A DNA stretch of 64,000 nt from Acytostelium subglobosum LB1 (GCF_000787575.1 NW_012236522.1:620001-684000); one strand, 5' to 3'; positions 24,301 to 35,833 are shown, counted from the first letter of the stretch. Numbers and translations: made by a program. The notes: generated by a model from the sequence alone, not told the origin.

Positions 24301-24875
24301 GCTGGATGTGGGGCGGCGAGTCGGGCTCCTGGCCATTCTCGGCCTCAGAGTACCCAACCAACCAACGACCCGAGCTCCGCGACCAGCTTCTCAAGGCCAA
24401 GAATGACAAGGCCCGTCCACATCTAAAGAACCTGCACTTTGGTTTGGTGCTGGTCAATCCAGGCGACCGCGTGTTCATCGCATCCGATGGCATAACGGAC
24501 AACTTCCTCAACTCCAACCCATCGTTGACCACCGAGGAAAACAAGCCGACGAGCAAGGAGGAGCTGGAACAGAACATCACAAACTTCATCCGTCAGCAGT
24601 CGCCCGAGGTCACAGCCTCGTGCGACACGCTCTGCCAAGCGATCGTCACGCACTGTCTGGAGAAGACGCAACACTTTAGGAACCTGCAGGAGGAGCAGAG
24701 CAGGACATACATGGCCATGAAGGAGATCGAGGCAACTGGCGTCAGTCTCTCCAGCGATGCCACCTATCAGGCGCTCAAGAAGAACCATTCGCGTCTCATC
24801 AACAGCCAACGACAACTGAAACATGGCAAGCCCGATCACTCATCAATCGTCATGTACCAAGTCCCACACTCCTAG
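21338..24875 (+). CDS. Large divergent PP2C (PPM)-like protein
   Basis: Exons 21338-23126 and 23215-24875 with an 88-bp GTAAGT...CCAG intron; about 1149 residues. The N-terminal about 130 residues form a conserved-looking region I do not recognise. Ser-rich disordered linkers follow, and a PPM-type phosphatase core is split by a Ser/Asn-rich insert of about 230 residues. Core signatures are present but altered: LSIADGTGQS (usual DGHGG), IGSVGDCRAFRL (usual GDSR), FIASDGITDNF (usual ACDGLWD) and KPDHSSIVMY (usual DDNxTVIVV). The first R-x-x-MED motif is replaced by GEPFADCF. Asp residues that bind the metals are thus mostly kept, so activity is possible but uncertain. It is distinct from the spalten PP2C elsewhere in this window. 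Confidence 0.8.
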
Positions 24876-25209
24876 TATGTCCATTCATCACTTGGGTGTG
24901 AGTACTGACTGTATGTGTTGTTGAGAAGGGTGTCTGGTCAGGCCGCGATATCCGCCGTACGAGTCGAGTGTCCAGTATTGATCCAAACCAACTATCAATA
25001 ATAACATCTGTGTAGCATTTATTTATTATATAATTATATATATACATGTGTTAATAAGATCATTTGAAGTTATTATTGAATGGTATAGATAGATAGATTG
25101 ATTATTTGATTGATGGTTATTTGTTTGATCACTTTGGAGCCATGTTGTGGACGACCTGTCCACAACCTCTTAATGACCCTACCCTGGACATGGTTGCCCT
25201 TGAGCATGT
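24876..25209. terminator. Shared 3' region of two convergent genes
   Basis: A 334-bp gap between the convergent ends of the PP2C-like and CBS-domain genes. It is AT-rich with a TTTATTTATTATATAATTATATA stretch around 25018-25042 that could serve polyadenylation in either direction. Nothing else is seen. Confidence 0.35.
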
Positions 25210-26369
25210 TTACACTTTTTGTTGTTGTGGATTGTTACCAGACCTCTGGGAGAAGAACTTCATCACATCAGACATTGAGATGACACCAACACACTTGTTG
25301 CTTGTTGCCGACTCCACCACCCATATCCTGTGAATCTTGTTCTCATATAACTTTAGGAGGATGAGTTCCAAAGGTGTATCCTTGGTGCAAGTTACCACTT
25401 TCTTCTTTGGAACATCCAGAGAGTTCCTTAGCAGCTGGGAGAATGTGTTTGGGTCCATTCCTCGAAGGTCTGTTACACTTAGATTGGCAATGATCTCCTC
25501 GTTGCTGTTTAGAATGGCTACACCCGGTACTCCATGGAAGAGCATAAGGTAGTATGCATGGATGGCTTGTGCCTTGGAGCTCATTGATATGACGTTGGGG
25601 TTAATGATTCCAATGTTGCCAATACGCTCATGTACGACTGAACCAAGATTGTCGAGATTCTCAAGCATGAATTTGATAATGTCTGCTTGGCTTAGCAGTC
25701 CCCTTGGGGCACCGTGCTCATTGTATACAATGACTCTATGGATTCCACGAGAGAATACCTCTGACAACAATTGGTACATCGTTCCATTCTCATCGACAGG
25801 GATAAAGTTATCATATTTAGATTGGTCTAAATAATAAACAGTATTAGTATTTTTATACCATCAAAAGGTGTTAATGTTATACATACTAATGATTGATCCA
25901 ATCTTATGGTCCATCAAGTCTCTATTCTTCTTCTCCAACTCATTGATATCCTCGCACCACTTTGCAAACTTCCGATACTCTGTTTCCAGCATCATTGAAA
26001 GATCGGTCAGAATAACATTCATCCAATTTTAAATTATATTGCTAGCATCTTACCATTGTTCTTTTTGTCACAGTCCTCTGATATGTGTCCTAGTACAGCA
26101 TGGAGTACATCTACCATATCCACGAATCCAAGAAACTCCTTATCCTTGGGATCGACTACAGGTATTGATAGAATGTCATTCTTTGCAATCATACTAATTG
26201 CCTCACGAACTGTCTTATCACTCTCTATTGATAGAATCTTTCTATCTCTCTTTGCCTTCCAATATTGACCTTCACTCTCCAATATCTCTGTGATCTTTAC
26301 TGTATTTAGGAAGTTTGACAATCCTTTGTTTACAAATCTTTTAAATGAAGGTGAATCAAAGTTGGCCAT
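25210..26369 (-). CDS. Four-CBS-domain protein, AMPK-gamma (SNF4)-like
   Basis: Three exons on the reverse strand: 26369-26054, 25979-25887 and 25826-25210, with introns of 74 and 60 bp; about 341 residues. Four CBS motifs in two Bateman pairs are visible. The first contains TVREAISMIAKNDILSIPVVD and ends FLGFVDMVDVLHAV. The second contains YQLLSEVFSRGIHRVIVYNE and LLSQADIIKFM. The third has AIHAYYLMLFHGVPGVAILN and the fourth has LILLKLYENKIHRIWVVE and GVISMSDVMKFF. This spacing is that of AMPK gamma/SNF4 proteins, which sense AMP/ATP, but four-CBS proteins outside AMPK also exist. There is no added catalytic domain and the protein should be cytosolic. It ends with a short Gln-rich tail. Confidence 0.86.
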
Positions 26370-26834
26370 ATTGTTCTGAATTGATTGTTTGTTGGTTTAT
26401 ATTATTATACGAATTAATATATATTATTTATATCTATCTCAATTTGTCGTTGTGAAGTTGTAAATGCAATAAAGATTGAAGTCAAGTCTAACCCCAAAGT
26501 CGACTTTGATAGATAGAGGTCTCGAGTGTATATTTAAATATAATAATATTATAATCCTAACATCTTCATGAATTGTATTATATTGTGGTTGTTTGTTGAG
26601 AAAGTATGTGTGGGACAGTCCTTTGTTGACCCCGACCCCCAGTCACACATTCATTTCTAAGCCATCTACATTACCTTAAAAGGTAATTTAGGTCTATTCA
26701 ACCCGTTACCCCCACAATTGTTAAATTATCTTTGGTAGAGTTCCTTCATTCATCCACACTCTCATCCACTTTGAAGTTCTTATTATAACTTCACTTTGTT
26801 TGTAATTAATTAACAAATATATATATATTTATTA
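26370..26834. other. AT-rich intergenic region
   Basis: This 465-bp gap separates two reverse-strand genes. It should hold the promoter of the CBS gene and the 3' end of the CRIB/PH gene. It is AT-rich, with a complementary AAGTCTAACCCCAAAGTCGACTTTGAT stretch near 26484-26510, whose AAAGTCGACTTT core is a 12-bp palindrome. No gene is seen. Confidence 0.4.
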
Positions 26835-28463
26835 TTATAGACTGAAGGGTAGTACGAAACCATCTGGTTTCTCATCTTGCCATTGAAGTGGTGCAATGAA
26901 CTTGATGAATCCTTTTCTATACTTCTTATCTCTAATGATCCATTCTCTATTGCCAACGATGATCTTTACAAATGTGTTCATGTTTGTTTGGACATCATAG
27001 GCGTTTGCATGATTCTTATCTTCAACATTCTCCTCCAAACAACCGTTAACTGGTAGTAGTGTCTTTACATTCTTGATATACTTCTCAACCATACTATATG
27101 ACCTATTAATACTCCAATGGAAGTCGCCAATGGATACCTTGATCTTGAAACTCTAAAAGTATGTATTGTTAGAGATTGGTTTTTGGAGAGATTTATAGAA
27201 TGATTGATTAGAACTTACATATTGTTTCAACTCCTTGACATCGTTGTCATGGGAATCTCTTATTACAATCGGGACGATGTCCCAGTGCATTCTAAGTAGT
27301 TCTTCGTCAAATATACTCTCTCCCGTTTGAAGAGATGCACCATCAACTGATAGTCCATTAGTTCGTTTGGACTTTTCTTGGTTGATATATTCCTCCTCCT
27401 GCTTCAGTTTGGATAACTTCTTTCTTTGAGCTGTCAGATAGATCTTCTTCTTTGCAATCTCGTCCACCTTAATAGAAATAGCACCTGCACCCAACAAAGT
27501 TGATTTCCACTCTTCAATCTCGGTACTCTCTGAGCCAACAAAAGTCCATCTATCCTTCAACTCGTTGGACTTGATTCCAAACTCAGTCAAACTAATATCT
27601 TTATCATAAAGGATACTACCAAATATCTCTATCGATCCTACTAACTTATCCTTCTTCTATAGTATTTGATTGGCATTTAGTTATTTTATTAATCATGAGA
27701 ATGACCAAATAGATATATATACTTACATTTGATTTATATACTTTGAGTTGTCCATTTATAACTTCAACCCAGAAGGTTTTGTTCTCCTTTCCTTTCCTCT
27801 TTCCAAGCCATCCCTCTTTGAAGACCGGAACGGCTTCTTGGATAAATTCCTCCAAAGACTCGCTGCTATCTTTCTCAAAGTGCTTGACATGCTTGACATT
27901 GTAAGGCATGCTAATTCCTAGGTCTTCCCCATCCTCTACAATCAATTCCTCACTATTTATATAGTTAGTAAAATTGAATAAACAGAATCAATTATATTGT
28001 CTTACCTTGATTCCACTGAGCTACCTCTAGTCCTAACCTTGGGTGATCCAAGTGGACTTTCTGGATAAATAAAGTCCTCTAGTTTTCCTTCAGTTCTTGA
28101 TCTGATACCTCTGACCTCTGGGCTCTTGGGTGACTTTGGTGATAGAGGAGGGGACTTGATTTGAACTGGAAACGATCCAAACTTTGCAGGCGAAGAGTTG
28201 GCTCTAATCCTCTGTGAAGCCAATAAAATAGAACGATATGAACTGATCTTGTTCGATGGCTGTACAGATGTTTGTGACCATTTTATAGAATATCTATTCT
28301 TATATTGACTAATATCTGTGAGTGATCTTAATTTATAAGTTGGTGAACTAAGGTATTGTGACTTGGGAGGTGGAAGTGATATCGATGAATCCTCCTCACA
28401 GACTTTGATTGATTGAGGTACTAGTGCTTCCTCATCTATAGTAAAATTAATTATTGGTTCCAT
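26835..28463 (-). CDS. CRIB-like motif and PH-domain protein, probable Rac effector
   Basis: Four exons on the reverse strand: 28463-28006, 27952-27727, 27656-27219 and 27152-26835. Introns are 53-70 bp, the first with a perfect TACTAAC branch site; the product is about 479 residues. Residues 1-150 are Ser/Pro-rich with SPKSPKSP repeats. Residues 166-177 read ISMPYNVKHVKH, which fits the CRIB core I-S-x-P-x(4)-H-x-x-H used to bind active Rac/Cdc42. A PH domain follows (about 195-290), from FKEGWLGKRKG to the C-terminal helix EIEEWKSTLLGA. The last about 100 residues start with KIKVSIGDFHWSINRSYS, which is weakly PX-like. No kinase or GEF domain is present. A membrane-recruited Rac effector or adaptor is the likely role; the combination is inferred by eye. 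Confidence 0.74.
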
Positions 28464-29626
28464 ATTGGTTTGAAGTATTTACAAAGTATATTATTAATAT
28501 TATATAATACAAAGATGTGTCTTTACTATTACTGGTCAACTTGATTTAAGTTGATCTTTCTGTTTAGGAGTCAATCCAATCAATTAAAATTTACAATGAG
28601 AGAGTTTTGTGATTTATTCAAACGATGTTGTTCTTTTAAAAGAGAATGTGACTACCTATACCATCATTGTTACCAATCAATATTGATTACACGACAGGAT
28701 CACATAACATCCTGCCAGACTTGTCGGAAACACTCCCCCAACTCAAGTAAACTCTAACGGTTTCCTAATCGGACATAAATGTGGTGGCTTCACCTAAACA
28801 ATCAATCTTTGCAATATTTTAGATTGGGCATATTAGTGAGAGTGTGTTCATTTCCCTGACTAGACTTGGATGGCGAGTGTGACCAGGAAGGTGTGGATAT
28901 TGTCCAAGCAATATCCGTAATTGACAACAACAACTTTAGTATACGATCAAAAGTGATCAGATGATACACAAACTGGTGATATCATTTAGAGAGGTGTTTA
29001 TTTAATTGATATGCGAGGATATAAGTCTTTATTTGGAAGTCTATATGAGGGGGAAAAGGAGGAGCACTCATTCGAACATACTTGGTGATGTAGGGTCTGA
29101 CCATAACCTCATTATTCAGACCATATTGTCAATACGATTGCCTGTTAGTTATGTGTATAAATAGATAGAGATAGAGAGATTGAAAGATAGATCAGTGAGT
29201 CGAGTGGTTAGTGTGATGTGTCAAGGTTTGACATGAGTAACAATGTGATGAGGGTGGTGTGTAATGTGATGAGGCAGAAGATGTTTGATTGATCACAGAG
29301 TAGATACTCCTACTACACCACCTTCAACCACTCCAGACTTAATTCAACTAGTTCGATGTCTTTGGTATAACAATCAACACAATTTAGTGTACTACTCATA
29401 TTTGATGAAGATCTAGATTTGTTGACAGTTGGGGATACATGATAGAATCCAGGATTTGAGATAGTACTATTAATGGAAGTGTTGTCAATACTTTGAACAT
29501 GATCAATCAATCAATCAAACAAAGTATTGGATATGTTAATATATATATTTGAGATGATATGTCCTTTATTTATTAAATGTTCCATCCAGTTGTTTGAATG
29601 ATACTGTCTGTTTGTTTTAATGACAT
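28464..29626. other. Intergenic region, two doubtful short frames
   Basis: About 1.16 kb without a supported gene, containing the promoter of the CRIB/PH gene and the 3' flank of ATP-citrate lyase. A 53-codon Cys-rich frame begins at the ATG at 28593 (+), and a 60-codon frame without a good start lies at 29313-29510 (-). Neither has homology that I recognise. Confidence 0.35.
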
Positions 29627-31645
29627 TTAAACGTCGTACAGGACATCCTCCCATGGATGACGGTAGAGTGGCTGTCTCATTCTCTTCTGGTCCAGAGCGT
29701 GTCCGATCAGACCAATGCTTCTGCCAACAATAAAGAATCCATTGAGATAGCCTACCTGGACAATCTCCTCAATCTCCTCCTTCTTGAACAATCCACAGCT
29801 GTGCAGCAGGTCCAAGAACAGCACACCAATGCATCCGTCTACGTTAAGGATCAGGTTGTTTGCCTTTTGCAAAGTGTACTTCTCCACCTCCAGAGCGTAC
29901 TCTAGATAATTGGATGATGTGAAATGTTTCTTGGCGTAACTATATTGATTTGATTGATTGATTGATTGGTAAGTAAATGTTGTGTGATTGATCGATTGAT
30001 CGATCATGATTCCAAGATACATACTCCTTGAGAAGGATAACTCTCTTATCAATGTCATCGGCAGACTTGATCAAATGTCCAATACCTGGGATTCTCTTTC
30101 CTTTGGCCTTCATTCCTTCGACAAACTCAGCGGGACTCAGCTTGCGATCGTAGGCATCCTTGAAGAAGCGGGCAGAGTCATCAATGGCACCTCCGAAACG
30201 TGGTCCAATCGTCAGGAGACCAGAGACCAAGCTGGATACCAGATCCTTTCCGGCTCTGGCAGCAACGATTGTGTTGTGTGCACCAGACACACAGGGACCG
30301 TGGTCAGCTACCAACTTTATACACATCTCAATGAACTTGCTGGCATAGGCTGGGAACCTCCTCTTGAACCACAGCAGACCGATGACGTCTCCAATGTTGT
30401 ATTGCTCCTCGCACACTGTGGAGATAGGCACGCCGTTGTATGTAAGCTCCTCTCCACGGTCGTCACAGATGGTGGAGATAATGCTGGTTGGCTTTCTGAC
30501 CTTGCCGGCCTTGACGGCGGTCTTGAAGTCCAGGGGCAGCTCGGGTGGGGTTGGCTCTTGCACCGACTTGACATGGCCGGCGGCGACAAGCTTGGCGTAG
30601 GTCTCAGAGATGACGGTGGCAAAGTCCTCGAATGATGTTGGGACGATGGCTCCGGCATCCTTTAGGGCCTTGTTCTTGAACTCGGCAGACTCTGAGTCTC
30701 CACCAGACTTGGCACCAGCATGTCCAAACTGTACTTCGGTTGGGAAGATCTTGGCGACGGTACCAGAGACCCATGCGCAGACGGGCTTGGTGATCTGTCC
30801 CTTCTTGAGAGCCTCAACGATTCCATACTCGTCCCATCCTCCGAGCTCTCCGAGCACGACGATCATCTTGACCTCGAGCAACTTCTCGAATCGCAAGGCA
30901 TGGTCGGCAAGCGTTGAGCCTGGGAAGGCATCACCTCCAATGGCAATACCCTCGTATATGCCGTCTGTAGTCTTTGACAGGACGTTGTACATCTCGTTGG
31001 ACAGACCACCCGACTTGGAGACGAATCCGACTGATCCCGAACGGTACAACTTGCAGGCGAGGATGTTCTCGATGGTACCAGCAGTATTTCCAATCTTGAA
31101 GGCGCCGGCTTGAATGCCACCGACTGTGGCTGGGCCAATGATCACCTTGTTGGCCTTCTTGGCGATGGAGATAAGGCTACGAGCCTCATTCTCTGGCATG
31201 CCCTCGGCAATGATGACACATGTGCGGATCGATGGTTGGGCGAGGGCCTTGGCCGACGATGCGTAAGCACTTCTGTGCGAGGCAAAGTTCAAGAACACAT
31301 CGGCATTTGGGCACTCTGCACAAGCGTCCTCAATGCTGTTATACACTGGAATCACCAACTCTTTGAATCCAAAGAATGCCTTGTAGAATCCAGCTGGATG
31401 GATGGTATATGAGAGTCAGTCAATCAGTCTATCGTCCGTCCATCAATGATTGATCCAAACTTACCATCGGAACCTGGATGGATCAGACCGGCAACTGATG
31501 GAATATCACGTTGAGCGACATTGTCAAAGTCGAGCATACGCTGTACGGCTGCCTCCTTGTAGTTATAGATGAGTGCCTGAGTCTGCTTGGTGAACAGACG
31601 TGCTGGAAGACCTTCAGATCTTGGTGTCGAAGTATTTGAGTTCAT
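29627..31645 (-). CDS. ATP-citrate lyase, B-type (C-terminal, catalytic) subunit
   Basis: Three exons on the reverse strand: 31645-31465, 31393-30025 and 29939-29627, with introns of 71 and 85 bp; about 620 residues. The enzyme makes cytosolic acetyl-CoA and oxaloacetate from citrate, CoA and ATP for lipid synthesis and acetylation. The start (RLFTKQTQALIYNYKEAAVQRMLDF then GLIHPGSD) is that of the separate ACLB subunit of plants and fungi, about 600 residues, not the 1100-residue animal fusion. Seen are the CoA-ligase segment (GPATVGGIQAGAFKIG, VGFVSKSGG), the phospho-histidine loop FGHAGAKSGG and the citrate-synthase-like C-terminus (GPCVSGAHNTIVAARAG, NVDGCIGVLFLDLL, RSIGLIGHALDQKR). The partner A subunit is not in this window. 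Confidence 0.95.
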
Positions 31646-33179
31646 CCTGTTCCTCCTGTTTTATATATATGTAATTACTTTGATTGATTGATGGTAAGTA
31701 TTATTGATTGATTGGATATGGATTGGATATGGATTGGATTGATTGAATGAGTGGAATAGTATCCAAAAACGTTCGTTTGTTATATAAATAAAAAGATATA
31801 ATTATAATTATAACTGGTATATTACTACTACAACTAGTACATATAATCTATCTAACAATCGTTTGTGCAATAATGATTGAACATAATAATATGTGCATAT
31901 ATTAATAATGTTAATGATGTTGAAGGTTGTGGGGAGGGTGGTGGTCAATCACCAATCTAATAACACTAACTCACACTTGTTGATCATCCATCCCCCTACC
32001 CCTTCTTGCTTGCTTGTCAACTTGCTTGTTTGTGTGTTAACACCTTGTCCAGTGCTACACACACACTGATAGATCAGAGAGTGATAGGTGATGTCATGCA
32101 GAAACGATGACTGGCAGATTGATTGTGTGTGTATCAAAAAACGACGATGATGAGACCTTTCTAAAAACACCAACAGGCACCACAAACACACACACCAACC
32201 ACAACATAACATCATGTAAGATTGCGTTATTGATGAGTGAATGAATGATTGACAGGTATGCATGAGGACATAACACAACAACATGTCTGATGATCATCAT
32301 AATGACCAAGTTGAAAGTTGAACAAAGTTTGATAGAGAGAGTGTAGAGCAGGGGTTGGTTGATTGATTGATTGATTGATTGTTATTGTCACACAGACGAG
32401 GTAGGTATGGTATATATCGTCGTTGTCTTGGCATACTGAATGACCAATGGATGGATAAACAATGTTTGATTGTTTGATTATATATATTGAGATTGGGATT
32501 TGGATATGTGATCATCTCATTGGTGGTTAAATTGTATCTGTAGACTATGTATATATTACTTACATGAGTGTGTTAAGATATATATAATTATAAATATATA
32601 TATGTACCTGAATAGTTAAACGTACAAGATATACAATGGATGGATGTGGTGTATGTTCCTGTACCTTGCTTGGGTGTTGGACTATTGCTATTGTATACCT
32701 CACTCAATGTCAATAGAACATTACTACATTCATTCATTCATTCATTCATTCATTCATTCACAGCATAGATAGCCAGCCAACCACATCATTAAACAAACAA
32801 TCAAACGCAATATGATAGGAGGGAGTGAGAGAGTGAGAGACAGACAGAGAATGAATAAATGAATGATGTTGGAGTAAGATCAACAACATGGGAAATCCCA
32901 TCTTGGAGACCCCCTAGGCTTGATTTTATTCAAAATTAGTGAGTGAGGTTGCAGACGAGACCTGTCTTGTCGTCTCGCATCGTTTCAAAGTGAGTGTGTG
33001 CTAGTCTTTGAAGGGGCTGAAGTGCGTCCCCCAGCCACACACACACATAATCATCACTGGAGCACGCTGGAACAACCAATTGTCATTTCCCAAAGTCGTC
33101 TAGAAGACTCCTAGACAAGTGGATTGACGCATTGTTTATCATGGCTGGCTACACTCATCAACAACAATGTCATCACTTA
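31646..33179. other. 1.5-kb non-coding region with simple repeats
   Basis: No gene is supported. It holds the likely promoter of ATP-citrate lyase (TTGATTGATTG runs and TATA-rich DNA at 31660-31830), a (TTGA)n run at about 32357-32382 and an (ATTC)n tract of about 34 bp at 32727-32760. AGAGAGTGAGAGA runs lie near 32822-32850. The right end reaches the 3' end of the FNIP gene. Confidence 0.45.
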
Positions 33180-34835
33180 TCACTCCTCCAACACTTTGCC
33201 TTTGGGAATTGGTGGATGGTTGATCAATCGTTTGATGACCTTGTCGACAAGATGTGCGCGACCTGTTGAATGCTTGACAAGGCCGCCTTGCAAAGAGTCA
33301 TCTAGCAGTAGTACATGTGTGTCGTCCAGACGGCGAATGTGTAGCGTCTCCTTGAATGAAAGTGTGACGATCGATGTCGGCAGTAAAGAGAACAACTTTG
33401 GATGCTGCGCCATTGCCCTACTCAGCAGTAAACGCTTGACATGGTCAAAGATACCGTTGGTCAACAGGTGTGGATGGTCAAAGTAGTAGGACAAGTGCAC
33501 GGTGTGCACTGATGGCGGAAGGTACATATCGGGGCATTTGAATCCGTCGCCAAAGGTGATGGTATGGACGCCACCAGGCAGCGAGCCAACAGGTATTGGT
33601 TGATTGAACTTGTGCCCAAACCTCAGTTCTCGTAGTGAGCAAGGGATGGCATAAGGTATAAGAGGTTGGTCAAACAGTCGTCCCATCTTTAGCCTGGTAA
33701 GCAAGCTGGGCAATGACCCAACTTCCAGGGGCATGTTGTAGTTCCATCCAAACTTGATCGTATGTACACTGGATGGTATTGATCCAAATACAAGACTTGT
33801 GTTGTAGTTATTACCAAAGGTGAGTTTGGACAGCGAACTGGGTAGGACATTGTTTGGTATCGGCTGATTGTAACAATGGCCAAACTTTAGCTGTCTGAGC
33901 AATGGCGGCAGCGATCCATTCTGAAGAGGTTGGTCAAAGTTGGAACCAAACACCAGTCTCTTGAGAGTCAGAGGAAGGTGTCCAGGCAGCAATGGCTGAT
34001 TGTACATGTAGCCAAAGACCAGCTCCTCCAGGAGTGGTGGAAGTGTACCGACTTGGAGAGGTGTTTCATAGACCTGTGACAAGGTGAGCCGTCTGCACGA
34101 GGCTGGTAGTATGCCTGGTAATATTGGCTCTTCATATCGCAGACCAAGGTCGATTGTCTCGACATTGTCGGGGATCGAGCCAATTGACAGTGGATGTTGA
34201 CTCGAGCCTAGCCTTAGCTCCACAAGAGACTGTGGCAAGGCCCTAGGGAGAAGCGACTGGCTGAAAGATGAGATGAACTCGACACACTTAACACCCTCTG
34301 GTACGAAGCCTGCCTCGATTGGTCTTGTGAATAAGTAGAAGTCCACTTTAGAGAAGCCACTGGGTATTTTATCAATGCGCCAGGTCACTCTAAATGTTTG
34401 AATGTCGATTGGAGCACCGGCAGCTGCAGCAGCGGCAACTTCATGTCGATATTGTCTTCTGGCGTCTATATTCTTGGTGATCGTCCTCAGCACACTGTCT
34501 TTGAATGACATGAGTTTGAATGATGTTGTTGTATCATGAGTACAATAGAGATCCTGTTGCAATAGATTGTTGAAGTTTAGATAGAGGTAACTATCGCGTC
34601 TCTCATAAAGATGTCTAGATGTTAGTACCAAGCATACTCTATCTACATTGGAAGGTAGTAGTTCTTCCAATATATAACGGAGGACAGTGTATGGTAGCTG
34701 GTCGAACATCTTCTCTATCCTCTCGCTGTATAACTTGTTGTTGTAGATGATGTGGTATGTTTGACAAGTGACATGCGTTGCCAAAGATGGGAATGAAGTC
34801 AACTCCTCAACTTCAATTTCACAAACCGCTGGCAT
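33180..34835 (-). CDS. FNIP-repeat protein
   Basis: Single reverse-strand exon of up to 551 residues. After an F-box-like N-terminus (FDQLPYTVLRYILEEL, VCLVLTSRHL) there are about a dozen FNIP repeats of about 22 residues with the pattern LxFGxxFNQPIxxGxLPxSL (for example LVFGSNFDQPLQNGSLPPLL), a leucine-rich-like fold. Dictyostelids have large families of these; those with an F-box probably act as substrate adaptors of SCF ubiquitin ligases. The first ATG (34835) leaves 83 bp to the divergent NAA30 start. The ATG at 34709 (MFDQLPYTVLR) lines up with the starts of the two other FNIP proteins in this window and may be the true one. Substrate unknown. Confidence 0.85.
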   Translation of the reverse strand: MPAVCEIEVEELTSFPSLATHVTCQTYHIIYNNKLYSERIEKMFDQLPYTVLRYILEELLPSNVDRVCLVLTSRHLYERRDSYLYLNFNNLLQQDLYCTHDTTTSFKLMSFKDSVLRTITKNIDARRQYRHEVAAAAAAGAPIDIQTFRVTWRIDKIPSGFSKVDFYLFTRPIEAGFVPEGVKCVEFISSFSQSLLPRALPQSLVELRLGSSQHPLSIGSIPDNVETIDLGLRYEEPILPGILPASCRRLTLSQVYETPLQVGTLPPLLEELVFGYMYNQPLLPGHLPLTLKRLVFGSNFDQPLQNGSLPPLLRQLKFGHCYNQPIPNNVLPSSLSKLTFGNNYNTSLVFGSIPSSVHTIKFGWNYNMPLEVGSLPSLLTRLKMGRLFDQPLIPYAIPCSLRELRFGHKFNQPIPVGSLPGGVHTITFGDGFKCPDMYLPPSVHTVHLSYYFDHPHLLTNGIFDHVKRLLLSRAMAQHPKLFSLLPTSIVTLSFKETLHIRRLDDTHVLLLDDSLQGGLVKHSTGRAHLVDKVIKRLINHPPIPKGKVLEE

Positions 34836-34918
34836 TCACAATAGATAAACAGATATTTACAAACAGATAGACAGACTCATACATACCTGGGCACCCTGTT
34901 AACTTGTTACACTTCAAA
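34836..34918. promoter_or_regulatory. Short divergent promoter between FNIP and NAA30 genes
   Basis: Only 83 bp separate the outermost ATGs of two divergent genes (209 bp if the FNIP gene starts at 34709). It must contain at least the NAA30 promoter or leader. It is AT-rich with two ACAGATA units near 34848-34867. No clear TATA box is seen. Confidence 0.45.
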
Positions 34919-35662
34919 ATGACTGACATTGTATCGGCTACACCATCAACAACAACAACAACCACCACAACAACATCGAATGGAGATCACAACACGAACA
35001 ATAATAATAGCATAAACAATAGTCTAAGTGCCGATGTAGTCGCACAACTAGGTGATATACTGGATACACTTCACTTAAAGACTGTAGAGGACAAGGACTG
35101 TTCAATACGATACAGTGTCTATAAAGGAGAGTCACAGATAAAGGAGATAATGGACCTGATAGAATGTGAGCTATCTGAGCCATACTCTATATTCACCTAT
35201 CGTTTCTTCCTTGGAATGTGGCCACAGCTCTGCTTCCTGGCACACGACGTCACCGACGAGAACAACAAGCGATTAGTTGGTATCGTCATATCAAAGTCTG
35301 CCAAACATGGTAAACTGCTACGAGGCTACATAGGAATGATTGTAGTCGACAAGACATATAGAAGGCTTGGTATAGGTATGTCCATCAATCAATCAATCTA
35401 TTGATCGATCTATCAGCCTAACTCTCATTCAATCAAACAATCAACAATAGGATCAAAGCTAGTTAGATATACAGTTGAGAAGATGACACAGATGTTGTGC
35501 GATGAGATAGTGTTGGAGACCTTGATGACCAATCACCAAGCGATAGCACTATATGAAGGACTAGGATTCATTCGTCTGAAACGTCTATTTGGTTACTATA
35601 CAATGGGAGAGGATGCGATCCGATTGCTACTGCCTCTTAATCAAAAGTTCATTGATACATAA
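34919..35662 (+). CDS. naa30: N-alpha-acetyltransferase 30, NatC catalytic subunit (NAA30/MAK3)
   Basis: Exons 34919-35375 and 35451-35662, separated by a 75-bp GTATGT...ATAG intron; 222 residues. After a Thr/Asn-rich start of about 35 residues comes a GNAT acetyltransferase domain. Key features are the SEPYSIFTYRFFLGMWPQLCFLA segment typical of MAK3/NAA30 and GYIGMIVVDKTYRRLGIGSKL, whose R-x-x-G-x-G binds acetyl-CoA (split by the intron). VLETLMTNHQAIALYEGLGF and the C-terminal LFGYYTMGEDAIRLLLPL follow. NatC acetylates N-termini beginning Met-Leu/Ile/Phe/Trp, on ribosomes. The start was placed at ATG-ACT-GAC. It diverges from the FNIP gene and converges with the ERF4-like gene 171 bp downstream. 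Confidence 0.93.
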
Positions 35663-35833
35663 ACCCAACAACGACAACAACTACAACATCAATCAATCAA
35701 TCAATCATCAGAGCGAATCCATGTCAACACGATTATACAAACACGTATCTTTATTGACTGATTGAACCAAACGAACGGCCAGAACAAACCAATGAGATGG
35801 AAGAGGAGACAAAGGTAGAGATCAAACAACTCT

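Noticed and set aside
28593-28754. 53-codon Cys-rich frame on the + strand (CDLFKRCC, CQTCRKH)
   Set aside because: Zinc-finger-like spacing is incomplete, codon use is AT-rich unlike nearby genes, and no splice or homology support is visible.
29313-29510. Reverse-strand frame ending VDCYTKDIELVELSLEWLKVV
   Set aside because: Composition looks gene-like but there is no ATG at its head and no convincing upstream exon; could be the last exon of an unseen small gene.
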